From Candidatus Zixiibacteriota bacterium (GTDB lineage: Bacteria; Zixibacteria; MSB-5A5; UM-FILTER-46-8), in contig JALSTH010000117.1 in the NCBI GenBank assembly GCA_026983835.1, positions 1 to 35,994 of the forward strand: DNA of 35,994 bases. The letters run 5' to 3'. The position numbers and the translations under genes are program-made. The notes below the pieces were generated by a model. It was not told the origin of the DNA. It ran no database searches and was given only the letters and a program-made list of their open reading frames with translations. How positions within the stretch are numbered: the stretch's first letter is position 1; every line of letters begins with the position of its first letter. Below are positions 25,915-35,051 of the stretch, in pieces.

Positions 25915-27315
25915 TCACTTATCACTTTCAAGGAATTCTTTAGCTTTTTCCAATAAAATATCCCGCTGATTGTCCTCAGGGTTATCCAACACCACTTCCA
26001 ACAGGTATTTCAAGACCTTTCCGACCATCGGACCTCCCGGTATCAAGAAAATATTCATAATATCGTTTCCGTTCACGGCTAAATCCTTAACCGAGAAAGG
26101 AGGCTTTTTCTCCAATTCCTCTCGTATGCGCCTTTCGAAAGCATCTACCTGCTTTGGATCTAATCCCCGTCCCTGAGCAACTATATCAGCCCTTCGCAAA
26201 TCCAATAAATCAAATATCCGATCTTCTCCGACCTTATGGATAAGCCTTCTCAACCCCTTATCCGAGACACGGTCTGTGTACATATGCCGATAAACCAACA
26301 TCCGAACATCTTCAATCAAATCGTTTGGATAACGGAGTCGCCTCAAAACAGCTTTCGCTACACCTGCTCCCTTGCGCTCGTGGCTATAAAATGTCGCTCC
26401 CCCATCGATCAATTGTCTCGTTTGAGGCTTTGAAATATCATGGAAAATCGCTGCCAACCTAACCCTCAAAATCGGGGGGGAATTATCGATAGTGGACATA
26501 ATATGCTCAAACACATCATACCGATGATAAGGTCCCGGTTGATCGACACCTACCGTTGTTTGAAGCTCCGGGAAGAACTCCTTCAACAAGCCCGCATCAC
26601 GCATAATACGGAAACCAACCGAGGGTTTTTTCGCCAATAAAAGCAGTTTATTCAGTTCCTCGGCAATTCTTTCGGGGGCAACTGTTTTAATTAGAGGAGC
26701 GTTTGTTTTCAATGCTTGTAAGGTTTTATTCTCTATGGTGAAACGGAATCTCGCTGCGAATTGAACCGCTCGCAGCATCCTCAAAGGATCCTCCGTAAAT
26801 GAATCATCCGAAGTCATCCTGATTATTTTGCGCTTGATGTCCTCCCTGCCGTTCAGCGGATCGATAACTTCCCTTGTGATAATATTTATAGCGATAGCAT
26901 TAATAGTAAAGTCCCGTCGATGCAGGTCTTCTACCACCGGGAGATTGTAATCGAAATCAACTCGAAAATCCTTATGCCCTACTCCGGTCGAGGCTTCTTT
27001 ACGAGGCAGGACAATATCGTAAATACTATCACTGCCGTAGGGCGTAAATTTAATAACACCGAAAGATTTCCCAACCAAATTTATATATCCAAATTCTTTC
27101 AGCAGGGAGGAAAGCTCCTCGAAAGGTATCCCGGTTACCAAGAAATCCCTATCCTTATGCTCAATGTTCGGGTCAATAAACTTATCCCGAACCGACCCGC
27201 CGACCTCATAAATCCGTCCCCTCTTTCCTATACTCTCGATTAATGCCTTGGGTATATCATATTTATTTTCAGGATGATTAATCTTACCGTCTCGCTTCAA
27301 ATCTTTGTATTCCAA
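25915..27315 (-). CDS. cca: CCA-adding tRNA nucleotidyltransferase / poly(A) polymerase family, HD domain
   Basis: The 466 residues have the class II nucleotidyltransferase core. YEVGGSVRDKFI is followed by the metal-binding DxD in HKDRDFLVTG, then RRDFTINAIAI, the template region DPLRMLRAVQFAARF, and a C-terminal HD phosphohydrolase domain (LAAIFHDISKP). Enzymes of this build add or repair CCA ends of tRNAs, or act as poly(A) polymerase; sequence alone does not separate the two here. The apparent start is TTG at 27315 with GAGG almost touching it. A second in-frame TTG five codons in is possible. Neighbours do not specify the role further. Confidence 0.85.
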   Translation of the reverse strand: MEYKDLKRDGKINHPENKYDIPKALIESIGKRGRIYEVGGSVRDKFIDPNIEHKDRDFLVTGIPFEELSSLLKEFGYINLVGKSFGVIKFTPYGSDSIYDIVLPRKEASTGVGHKDFRVDFDYNLPVVEDLHRRDFTINAIAINIITREVIDPLNGREDIKRKIIRMTSDDSFTEDPLRMLRAVQFAARFRFTIENKTLQALKTNAPLIKTVAPERIAEELNKLLLLAKKPSVGFRIMRDAGLLKEFFPELQTTVGVDQPGPYHRYDVFEHIMSTIDNSPPILRVRLAAIFHDISKPQTRQLIDGGATFYSHERKGAGVAKAVLRRLRYPNDLIEDVRMLVYRHMYTDRVSDKGLRRLIHKVGEDRIFDLLDLRRADIVAQGRGLDPKQVDAFERRIREELEKKPPFSVKDLAVNGNDIMNIFLIPGGPMVGKVLKYLLEVVLDNPEDNQRDILLEKAKEFLESDK

Positions 27316-27356
27316 CCTCTATATATTCCAAAAATATCGATGCAATAAATTAATTA

Positions 27357-28304
27357 TTAGGGGACAATCAAAGTTCCTGTTGAACCTTCCACGGCGGTAT
27401 AAGCATTTTCAATGGAAGTTATCACCACTTTCTCGCCTCCGCCCCTGATAAATTTTATGGAGGCACTTATTTTGGGACCCATCGAACCATAAGGGAAATG
27501 CCCTTGATGGAGATATTTCTCAATTTCATCGGCGGAGATTTTATCGATAGGTCTTTTATTTGGTTTATCGAAATTCAAATAGACTTTATTAATATCGGTG
27601 ATAATAATCAATATTTCCGCCCCGATAGTATTCCCCAAAACCGCAGAGGCATAGTCTTTATCAACTACGGCATCGACTCCCTCCAAATCGCCGTTTTTCT
27701 CCATAAAAACCGGAATTCCGCCTCCCCCCGTAGTGATGGTTATTACTCCGCTATTTACCAAATCCCTTATTATATTTCCCTCAACAATGCTCAAAGGCTT
27801 CGGTGAAGGGACAACCCTTCTCCACCCACGATCAGCATCCTTTTTAACAATCCAGCCAAATTCCTCAGCCATCTTTTTCGCTTCATTCTCGCTGTAAAAT
27901 TTACCTATGAATTTGGTCGGATTCTTTATTGAGGGATCATCCTTATCAACCAACACCTGCGTGATTACGGTGCAGACCTCCTTGTTGATGTTTTCCCTTC
28001 TTAAGCGATTTTCGAGGCTTTGAGAAATCATATACCCCATTGAGCCTTGCGTATCGGCAACCAAAACGCCCAAAGGCACAAAAGGCGCTTCATCCTTCGC
28101 CATTTCCACACGCAACAGAGCATCCCCCACCTGAGGACCGTTGCCGTGGGAGATAGCCAAATTATACCCTTCGCGGAGGAGTTCTACGATAGGATCCAAC
28201 GATTTTCGCGTATTTGCGAATTGTTGATGTATATCATTTTTTTCGCCTTTGCGGGATATGGCATTTCCGCCCAATGCCACCACCGCCGTTCTCGATTTCC
28301 TCAT
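27357..28304 (-). CDS. arcC: Carbamate kinase
   Basis: It interconverts carbamoyl phosphate + ADP and carbamate (to CO2 and NH3) + ATP. The 315 residues show the amino-acid kinase fold motifs VVALGGNAISRKG, ISHGNGPQVGDAL, TTGGGGIPVF, DKDYASAVLGNTIGAE and the C-terminal GSMGPKISASIKFI. The start is placed at the ATG at 28304, ten bases after AAAGG; an in-frame TTG three codons upstream touches that site. The cPGS-like gene precedes it, separated by a terminator-like hairpin. It probably yields ATP from a catabolic carbamoyl phosphate, though no transcarbamylase is in view. Confidence 0.94.
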   Translation of the reverse strand: MRKSRTAVVALGGNAISRKGEKNDIHQQFANTRKSLDPIVELLREGYNLAISHGNGPQVGDALLRVEMAKDEAPFVPLGVLVADTQGSMGYMISQSLENRLRRENINKEVCTVITQVLVDKDDPSIKNPTKFIGKFYSENEAKKMAEEFGWIVKKDADRGWRRVVPSPKPLSIVEGNIIRDLVNSGVITITTGGGGIPVFMEKNGDLEGVDAVVDKDYASAVLGNTIGAEILIIITDINKVYLNFDKPNKRPIDKISADEIEKYLHQGHFPYGSMGPKISASIKFIRGGGEKVVITSIENAYTAVEGSTGTLIVP

Positions 28305-28340
28305 CGAGTCCAACCTTTAACAATATGTAAAACGGGAAAA

Positions 28341-28357
28341 GGGCGGCATAACCGCCC
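28341..28357 (-). terminator. Intrinsic terminator after the cPGS-like gene
   Basis: Minus-strand reading gives GGGCGG-TTATG-CCGCCC followed by TTTTCCCGTTTT. The short GC stem with a broken T-run lies between the cPGS-like gene and carbamate kinase, and would only partly separate their transcription. Confidence 0.55.
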
Positions 28358-28382
28358 GTCCCTTAAGTTATAACTCAACCAC

Positions 28383-29702
28383 CTACTTTTTACCAAATTT
28401 CTTGGAGAGTATGTCCTCCAAATTCGGTCGCCCTATTACCTGAAGGTCATAACCGACCCTTACTGTTGGTTTATCTATTTTAATCACCCTCCGCAAATCG
28501 ATGGGGGTTCCGATAATTACCGTATCGCAGTAGGTTTTATTGATAGTGGCTTCAAGGTCTTTCATTTGCTTTTCGCCATAACCCATCGCCGGAAGCAAAG
28601 TTCCTATATCGGGATATTTCTCGAATGTCTCGGTAATGCTCCCCACCGTATAGAGTCTCGGATCGATTAATTCCGCCGCCCCAAATTTCTCCGCCGCCAT
28701 AACGCCGGCGCCATACTCCATCTCTCCATGGGTAAGCGTGGGACCATCCTCGACAACTAATACCCCTTTGCCTTCGATCAAGTTCGGGTCCTCGACTGTT
28801 ATCGGGGATGCAGCTTCCAATATAATCGCATCCGGGTTAACTGATCGAACATTTTCTCTGACCATATTTATATTATCGAGATCGGCGGTATCGATTTTAT
28901 TTATTATGATTACATCGGATAAAAGTACATTGATCATTCCCGGATAATAGGATAATTCATGCCCGGGACGATGCGGATCAGCAACTGTAATCAACAGGTC
29001 CGGACGATAAAACGATGTATCGTTATTACCACCGTCCCAAACGATGATGTCCGCCTCCTGCTCGGCTTCGGAGAGTATTTTACCGTAATCGACGCCTGCG
29101 TAGATTACCTGACCGCGGTTGATATGCGGTTCATACTCTTCCATCTCTTCGATGGTGCATTCGTATTTCTTCAAATCGTCAAGTGTAGCGAAGCGCTGGC
29201 TGATTTGCTTGGTTAAATCACCATAAGGCATAGGATGACGAATCGCCACGACCTTATGTCCCAACCCCTTGAGTATCTCACAAACGCGTCTTGTCGTTTG
29301 GGATTTGCCGCTTCCCGTTCGTACCGCACAAACTGCAATCACCGGTTTGTTTGATTTAATCATAGTATCGGCGGGGGAAACAAGTTTAAAATCGGCACCG
29401 GCCGCATTTGCCACTGCCGCTTTGGTCATCACATAATGAAAGGGTACATCGGAGTAAGAGAATACCACTTCATCGATATTATTTTCCTTAATCAAGTCGA
29501 TAATATCATCTTCGGCTTCGATGGGGATACCGTTTGGGTAAAGTTTCCCGGCCAATTCCGGTGGATATTTCCTTCCCTCGATATCCGGTATTTGAGTGGC
29601 GGTAAAGGCTACTACCTGATAATCCTCGTTATCACGGTAAAGCACATTGAAATTATGGAAATCGCGTCCGGCGGCTCCCATAATGATTATCTTTTTAGCC
29701 AT
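28383..29702 (-). CDS. Cyclic 2,3-diphosphoglycerate synthetase-like P-loop GTPase
   Basis: The 439-residue protein starts with a nucleotide-binding-like region (KKIIIMGAAGRDFHNFN). It then has the P-loop VCAVRTGSGKSQTTRRV, a conserved IVWDGGNNDTSFY segment, TVADPHRPGHELSYYPG and the guanine-type specificity motif IIINKIDTAD. Archaeal cPGS makes the thermoprotectant cyclic 2,3-diphosphoglycerate. Many mesophilic bacteria carry close homologues, often next to carbamate kinase as here, whose reaction is not established. AAGGAG precedes the ATG. The family match is confident; synthesis of cPG in this organism is not. Confidence 0.8.
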   Translation of the reverse strand: MAKKIIIMGAAGRDFHNFNVLYRDNEDYQVVAFTATQIPDIEGRKYPPELAGKLYPNGIPIEAEDDIIDLIKENNIDEVVFSYSDVPFHYVMTKAAVANAAGADFKLVSPADTMIKSNKPVIAVCAVRTGSGKSQTTRRVCEILKGLGHKVVAIRHPMPYGDLTKQISQRFATLDDLKKYECTIEEMEEYEPHINRGQVIYAGVDYGKILSEAEQEADIIVWDGGNNDTSFYRPDLLITVADPHRPGHELSYYPGMINVLLSDVIIINKIDTADLDNINMVRENVRSVNPDAIILEAASPITVEDPNLIEGKGVLVVEDGPTLTHGEMEYGAGVMAAEKFGAAELIDPRLYTVGSITETFEKYPDIGTLLPAMGYGEKQMKDLEATINKTYCDTVIIGTPIDLRRVIKIDKPTVRVGYDLQVIGRPNLEDILSKKFGKK

Positions 29703-30077
29703 ATAATCAACTCCTTAATTTACTTGCAACTACTTATGAAACAATTAATAATATAAAACGGACTGAAACAAGTGCTATTAGTTTCATTTTCAATGATCGT
29801 GCCACTTGGGCAGATCGAACTGTCTGTAAAAAATCAACATAGCGCTAATATATTATTTGAAGGGTGTTTGGCAAATGTTATTTTGATGTACGGATATTCA
29901 GTAAGGATTTTAATTCGCGGAAAACAACCTTGCTTTAAGCTGGCGAGGGCGGCTGCAGATTTGATGTCATTGTTTTCCTTCCCATACACCAACAGGGGGA
30001 TACCTTTTATCTCCCTTTTCCCATTCAATGAAAAGAACTCGATTGACTATTAGCGGATATTTAAGTAAAATAATAAT
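29703..30077. other. Intergenic region upstream of the cPGS-like gene and rarA
   Basis: This 375-bp region lies between divergent genes. It has two overlapping small frames, one on each strand (plus about 29772-30053, minus about 29834-30028). Neither has a ribosome site, a recognisable product or a normal start context. A TGAAAC/GTTTCA inverted repeat lies near its left end. I see no RNA gene or mobile element. It must contain both promoters. Confidence 0.45.
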
Positions 30078-31421
30078 ATGGATTTATTCTCCAACCCCAA
30101 ACAAACCAATAATAAAGACAGCGTACCTTTAGCGGAAAGGATGAGACCGACCGATTTAGAGGATCTTGTCGGACAGGAAGACCTTTTATCCGAAGAATCG
30201 CCTCTTTATTTGTCAATTGCCAATGATCGATTAGGTTCGATGATATTCTGGGGTCCCCCCGGTTCGGGTAAAACCACTATCGCAAAGATAATTGCCAACC
30301 GCACAGGAATGTCATTTTTATACTATTCGGCGGTTACCTCCGGAATAAAAGAGCTTAAGGGGGTAATCTCCGCATCTCGGAAAAAAAATCGGTTTTCGGG
30401 CGAGCGGACTATTCTCTTTATCGATGAAATTCATCGTTTTAACAAAGCTCAGCAGGATGCATTTCTCCCTTCAGTGGAATCGGGGGATATAATTTTAATC
30501 GGGGCAACCACGGAAAATCCATCTTTTGAAATTACTTCCGCTTTATTATCAAGGTGCCGTGTCTATGTATTGAATAAATTATCACCCGATAATATCAAAT
30601 CCCTTATCCGACGGGCATTAACCGATTCGGAAAAAGGGCTCGGAAATAAAAAAATAACTCTCGAGGATAATGCGCTCAATATGATAATTACGATAGCCGA
30701 TGGCGATGCTCGCCGAGCATATAATCTTTTGGAATTCTGTGCCGAGAACCCTCCCGCTAAAGAAGACGGTAAGATAATTATAACATCACAATTAGTGCAG
30801 AAAGCATCCCAAAAAGCCATCCTATACGACAAATCGGGGGAGGAACATTATAATCTCATTTCCGCTTTGCATAAAAGCCTGCGCGGTTCCGATCCGAATG
30901 CTGCAATATATTATCTTATCAGAATGCTGAAAGGGGGTGAGGATCCTATGTATATTGCTCGGAGATTAATCCGCTTCGCGGTGGAAGATATAGGATTAGC
31001 TGACCCGACAGCTCTTCGTATAGCTGTTTCGGCAAAAGAAGTTTATCATTTTCTCGGTTCACCCGAAGGTGAATTGGCATTAGTGGAAGCCGCCGTATAT
31101 TTAGCGACCGCACCAAAATCGAATACGGTTTATTTGGCTTATACTACGGCGATTGCGGAAATTGATTCCAGCGGGGCGCTACCCGTACCATTATTCATAC
31201 GCAATGCTCCAACTAAGCTAATGGAATCCATCGGTTATGGGAAAGGATACGCTTACGATCATAACAACAATGAGCATTACATTCCTCAGGAATACCTCCC
31301 GAAAAAGATAAAAGATAAAAAGTTCTATCAACCGGGGAAGTTCGGTTATGAAAGAGAAATTCGCAAACGCCTTGATTGGTGGGGGAAACTCAAATTAAAA
31401 CGAACTGATAATAAAGAATAG
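30078..31421 (+). CDS. rarA: Replication-associated recombination protein A (RarA/MgsA)
   Basis: RarA is an AAA+ clamp-loader-like ATPase that acts at stalled replication forks. The 447 residues include PLAERMRPTDLEDLVGQEDLL at the N-terminus, Walker A WGPPGSGKTTIA, Walker B ILFIDEIHRFNKAQQDAFLP, sensor 1 LIGATTENPSFEI and the tetramerisation region (YLIRMLKGGEDPMYIARRLI...EDIGLADP). The C-terminal YIPQEYLP and the RKRLDWWGKLK end also fit the family. The ribosome site is weak. It stands as a single gene transcribed away from the cPGS-like gene, with a new promoter probable before the next gene. Confidence 0.95.
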   Translation: MDLFSNPKQTNNKDSVPLAERMRPTDLEDLVGQEDLLSEESPLYLSIANDRLGSMIFWGPPGSGKTTIAKIIANRTGMSFLYYSAVTSGIKELKGVISASRKKNRFSGERTILFIDEIHRFNKAQQDAFLPSVESGDIILIGATTENPSFEITSALLSRCRVYVLNKLSPDNIKSLIRRALTDSEKGLGNKKITLEDNALNMIITIADGDARRAYNLLEFCAENPPAKEDGKIIITSQLVQKASQKAILYDKSGEEHYNLISALHKSLRGSDPNAAIYYLIRMLKGGEDPMYIARRLIRFAVEDIGLADPTALRIAVSAKEVYHFLGSPEGELALVEAAVYLATAPKSNTVYLAYTTAIAEIDSSGALPVPLFIRNAPTKLMESIGYGKGYAYDHNNNEHYIPQEYLPKKIKDKKFYQPGKFGYEREIRKRLDWWGKLKLKRTDNKE

Positions 31422-31460
31422 GACTTCCTTAAAGTAATCGGATATTTTTCGATTTCCATC

Positions 31461-31489
31461 TTGAAAAATACGCAAAAACAAATTATCTT
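31461..31489 (+). promoter_or_regulatory. Possible promoter of the PHP-domain protein gene
   Basis: TTGAAA, 17 bp, TATCTT, about 60 bp upstream of the ATG at 31548 and 40 bp after the rarA stop. The -35 match is fair and the -10 match is weak. Confidence 0.3.
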
Positions 31490-31547
31490 ATAGCCGAAGC
31501 ATATAATATAACTTAATTGTCAACTGAATAACTTAAGAAAGGCTCTT

Positions 31548-33698
31548 ATGAAAAAAAGTTTGGTTATTTTGATTTCCTTTGTCGCTTTAATGGGTTTTCT
31601 GTCTCAAAGCTCCATATCTGCGGAACACGGGATAAAAGCTGTGAGGGTTCACCCGAAATTCATAAAACCGGGCGACGAGATAACGGTTAATGTCCTCCTT
31701 AAAGGTGATTTCACCGCCGAAAACCCAATTGTAGCGGTTTTTATCAAAGGTGAAAAAGTTGCGGACAATTCGGAGATGGCAAATAAGCCTGTCTCGATAG
31801 CGCCGGCGGTAAGTTTGAAGTTCGCCGCTGATAATAAATTCGCCAACCATAATACCCCCATTGAAATAGTAATGAATTATCAAGGGGAAAGACATTCGTT
31901 TACTTATTATCCGGATAGCCAATATAAGGATTTTAATGCCGATGCCCCGTGGAGGGTTTTAGGATCAAACGCTTCGGTCCCGGTGGAAGCTATGATACGC
32001 GATGGTGATACTTGGTCCTGCAATTTGGATTGGGTCAAGGTTGCTGATGTCAATAATAATTACAATACGGTTGCTTATTATGATGCCGGTGGAATGGATA
32101 TCGATATGCCCCGATGGTCTCACATCTTCGATGGATTGACAGTCAACGATTTTACAATCGTCGATGGCCATATCGATATTCGGGTTAAAATGCATTATCG
32201 GGAAATGCTGATATTCCCTTATGATTTCGAGCAATTCCTTCGGGTAAAGGTAGCGACGGAACCTTTCCCAAAAATCGCGGGCTGGTATTATGGGGATACC
32301 CATTACCATACTTCGTTCACGGACAACTATTACGAAGAAGGGGGAACTTTTGGGATGATAAGCCGTTGCGGGATGGCAATGGGATTGGATTGGACCGCAA
32401 CAACCGATCACGCTTCAAACAATTCCGGCGATCAATTTCCAATGGGGGAATTTGCCAACGATTTGGAAGAAGACGAATGGAATCCGCTGGGGGATAGCTG
32501 TGCCTATTACAAGACCGACAATTTCAAGATAATTCGTGGTGAGGAAATCACAGTTAAAAACGATGCCGTTATCCCCGATGATGATGGTCCCAACGATAAC
32601 ACCGCCCATATGTTATCCATAGGCAATACCGATTATATCGAGGGGCCCGTCGGTCCCGATGCTTACTTTGAGGATGGAGATCATTCAAATCTTAAATCTT
32701 TAACCTCGCGGTTGGAACTATTGGAAAATATGCCTCAAGGGATAGCCATCGCCGCCCACCCGACCGATACTTGGCTTGTACCCGTTTATGAGGATATAAT
32801 CCCCTGGGGAACCGCTATGTATGATACCGGCTTATCTTCATTTTCAAGATTCGTAGGATTGGAATTCTATAACGAACGGAATTTCTATTTTACCGATAAT
32901 TCCGATTATATAAACCCGGATGTTTATGTAAATCCGTTTCCCGTATGGCAGCCGCAAGCCGATTGGGATAGTAACTTCGTGAAGGGATTGGATGTGTGGG
33001 ATAGCCTGCTCTGTGCCAACCTAAACCCGATCCGCAAAGTTTTCGCTTACGGCGGAAGCGACGCCCACGGCGATTTCAATTATCACTATTATGGATTAAC
33101 CTTACTTTTCTATAGCTCAATAGGGGTAACCGATAATGCTTTCGCGAAAGCCAGAACTTGTGTTTATTGTCCCGACGGTATGGGCGAGAATGGGGAGAAT
33201 GTTCTCGATGCGTTGAAAAATGGGGTTTGTGTGGTAACCGATGGGCCTTTCTTGATATTCGGTATCGATGCCGATGGAGATGGATCGGTGTTCGGTCCTT
33301 ATGATGCGATAATCGGCGGAACAGCGGCCCCACCAAGTGCCGGCGCAAACCCTAAATTGGTTTGCTATTGGAAATCGACACCGGAATTCGGTCCCATAGA
33401 ATATATGAAACTGATAGTCGGAACACCTTCCGGGACAACCGAATATACGCAATCGGTAAATAATTATTCCGGCTATGTATCAATTGATATTACACCTTAC
33501 ATTCCACAGGGGGAAAACAGATTTTACTATCGCCTTGAAGCTTACTGCCCGCAAATTGACGGCTATCCCGGTTATCGGGCGATTACCAATCCTATTTGGG
33601 TAGATTTAACTTCACGGGATAGAAACGATACTCCCCATCAAATGAGTAAAACCGATCTCATTATGGATAATTATCTATTCTTCGGTTCAGGGAAATAA
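31548..33698 (+). CDS. Secreted CehA/McbA-like PHP-domain metallohydrolase
   Basis: The 716-residue protein has a signal peptide (MKKSLVILISFVALMGFLS...SISA), a beta-rich N-terminal region of about 240 residues, then a PHP-type hydrolase domain. Metal-binding motifs are visible in order: YYGDTHYHTSF (HxH at 252 and 254), WTATTDHAS (near 285), IAIAAHPTD (near 402) and YGGSDAHGDF (501-509). The arrangement resembles the CehA/McbA family of phosphoesterase or amidohydrolase-like enzymes; many secreted members are uncharacterised. The C-terminal region is again beta-rich. AAGAAAGG precedes the ATG by a normal distance. The gene stands alone and is closed by a strong terminator. The substrate is unknown. 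Confidence 0.78.
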   Translation: MKKSLVILISFVALMGFLSQSSISAEHGIKAVRVHPKFIKPGDEITVNVLLKGDFTAENPIVAVFIKGEKVADNSEMANKPVSIAPAVSLKFAADNKFANHNTPIEIVMNYQGERHSFTYYPDSQYKDFNADAPWRVLGSNASVPVEAMIRDGDTWSCNLDWVKVADVNNNYNTVAYYDAGGMDIDMPRWSHIFDGLTVNDFTIVDGHIDIRVKMHYREMLIFPYDFEQFLRVKVATEPFPKIAGWYYGDTHYHTSFTDNYYEEGGTFGMISRCGMAMGLDWTATTDHASNNSGDQFPMGEFANDLEEDEWNPLGDSCAYYKTDNFKIIRGEEITVKNDAVIPDDDGPNDNTAHMLSIGNTDYIEGPVGPDAYFEDGDHSNLKSLTSRLELLENMPQGIAIAAHPTDTWLVPVYEDIIPWGTAMYDTGLSSFSRFVGLEFYNERNFYFTDNSDYINPDVYVNPFPVWQPQADWDSNFVKGLDVWDSLLCANLNPIRKVFAYGGSDAHGDFNYHYYGLTLLFYSSIGVTDNAFAKARTCVYCPDGMGENGENVLDALKNGVCVVTDGPFLIFGIDADGDGSVFGPYDAIIGGTAAPPSAGANPKLVCYWKSTPEFGPIEYMKLIVGTPSGTTEYTQSVNNYSGYVSIDITPYIPQGENRFYYRLEAYCPQIDGYPGYRAITNPIWVDLTSRDRNDTPHQMSKTDLIMDNYLFFGSGK

Positions 33699-33725
33699 CT
33701 TCTATTGTTGAATATACTAAAATGG

Positions 33726-33754
33726 AAAAAGCGGGCCTTTTAGACCCGCTTTTT
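33726..33754. terminator. Bidirectional intrinsic terminator
   Basis: AAAAAGCGGG pairs with CCCGCTTTTT across a nine-base loop, between the convergent PHP-protein and MinD/ferredoxin genes. It is flanked by A and T runs, so it can end transcripts from both sides. Confidence 0.88.
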
Positions 33755-33784
33755 ATCTTTGTGGAATTATAGTCTTAATGTTGG

Positions 33785-34687
33785 TTACTTATTATGATTT
33801 TCCAATTCCCTATTTAACCTCTCCCAGACGGAAACAATTTCCTTTTTTAAGTCGCTCGAAGCTACTTCCAAAGCGGGAACTTTTCTAATCTGGGCTTCGG
33901 TAAAGGTTCTGTCGTAATGTATTTTCCCCAATATTTTTATATTATGATTCTCGCAATAATCCAATATGCTGTCGGTATTTTCAGGGTTGATATCCCATTT
34001 GTTGACACAAACCGCCGAAGGTATCTTGAAATGTCTCGCCAACTGTGCTACTCGTTCCAAATCGCTCAATCCCGAAACGGTCGGTTCGGTTACGATTAAA
34101 ACGATATCAGCACCCGTAATAGACGAAATCACCGGACAGCCCACCCCGGGGGGACCATCGATAATTATATAATCATAATCACCTTCTTGAGCTAACTTTG
34201 TTGCTTCCTCCCGCACTTGAGCTACTAATTTACCGGAATTTTCTTCGGCTATTCCAAGTTGTGCGTGAACCATCGGTCCATATTTCATCTCTGAGATATA
34301 AACCTCTCCGCTTTTTCGTTCAAACATCTTTATCGCTTTTTCGGGACAATAGTAAGCACAAACTCCACAACCTTCGCATTTTAAAGGGTCTATATAAAAC
34401 AAGGTGCTATTCTCCCCTTCGGCGGTGGGTGTTTCAATAATAGCGTCAAATCGGCATACTTCGGTGCAAAAACCACAGCCGGAGCATAGATCGGGGTCTA
34501 TATAAGCCATCAAGCCGCCGCTGTATTCTTCGCTCGATTTCACAATCGGATTCAACACCAAATGAAGGTCGGCGGCATCAACATCGCAATCGGCCAATAC
34601 CGCCCTTCGGGATAGTGAAGCAAAAGATGCCACCAAACTTGTTTTACCTGTGCCACCTTTCCCGCTTATTACGACGATTTGTTTCAT
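33785..34687 (-). CDS. MinD/Mrp-family ATPase with inserted 2[4Fe-4S] ferredoxin domain (copy 1)
   Basis: A 300-residue P-loop ATPase with the deviant Walker A SGKGGTGKTS (8-17), into which a ferredoxin-like domain is inserted. Its two CxxCxxCxxxC clusters have Cys 68, 71, 74, 78 and 104, 107, 110, 114. The MinD core resumes with DYDYIIIDGPPGVGCPVIS. Such proteins usually occur in pairs beside NifX/NifB-like small proteins, as here, in anaerobic bacteria and archaea. A role in Fe-S or metal-cofactor assembly is assumed but not proven. It is the last gene of this minus-strand cluster. Despite the shared build it differs clearly from the second copy at 35048, so this is an old paralogue pair. 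Confidence 0.88.
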   Translation of the reverse strand: MKQIVVISGKGGTGKTSLVASFASLSRRAVLADCDVDAADLHLVLNPIVKSSEEYSGGLMAYIDPDLCSGCGFCTEVCRFDAIIETPTAEGENSTLFYIDPLKCEGCGVCAYYCPEKAIKMFERKSGEVYISEMKYGPMVHAQLGIAEENSGKLVAQVREEATKLAQEGDYDYIIIDGPPGVGCPVISSITGADIVLIVTEPTVSGLSDLERVAQLARHFKIPSAVCVNKWDINPENTDSILDYCENHNIKILGKIHYDRTFTEAQIRKVPALEVASSDLKKEIVSVWERLNRELENHNK

Positions 34688-34709
34688 AATAATTCAATTA
34701 TCCCGACGG

Positions 34710-35051
34710 TCAATGATCACAGGCATTATCCCCGATTTGTAATTTGCTGCTTACATAATCCAAAGCCAATGTTTCCGGAGTTTCCTGAATCGCACCGACC
34801 ACGACATCGATATTGAATTGCCTGAAAAACTCCTGAGCCCTCGACCCCATACCGCCGGCAATTATCATATTCACCCCTTGATCCGCCAACCATTTCGGAA
34901 GAATCCCCGGCTCGTGAGGGGGAGGGGTTAGATCCACTCGATTGATTATCTTTTTATTTTCAGTATCCACTTCTATCACGGCAAAATTTTGACAATGCCC
35001 GAAATGAGGACATAATCTGTTATCTTCCACCGGAACAGCTATTTTAATCAT
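34710..35051 (-). CDS. NifX/NifB-like dinitrogenase iron-molybdenum cofactor-binding family protein
   Basis: A 113-residue single-domain protein. It starts MIKIAVPVEDNRLCPHFGHC, where the CPHFGHC segment is the conserved cofactor-binding part. AGGMGSRAQEFF and a C-terminal segment ending in NACDH follow. The family includes nitrogenase-cofactor carriers and many proteins in non-fixing organisms; no nif genes are visible here. Its ATG overlaps the stop of the upstream MinD-like gene by four bases (ATGA), and the other MinD-like gene follows 22 bp downstream. The three probably work together in metal-cluster handling. Confidence 0.88.
   Translation of the reverse strand: MIKIAVPVEDNRLCPHFGHCQNFAVIEVDTENKKIINRVDLTPPPHEPGILPKWLADQGVNMIIAGGMGSRAQEFFRQFNIDVVVGAIQETPETLALDYVSSKLQIGDNACDH

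Noticed and set aside
29772-30053. Two small overlapping frames in the rarA/cPGS intergenic region as genes
   Set aside because: There is no ribosome site, no recognisable motif and no good start, and the frames lie opposite each other. Evidence is too weak for either strand.
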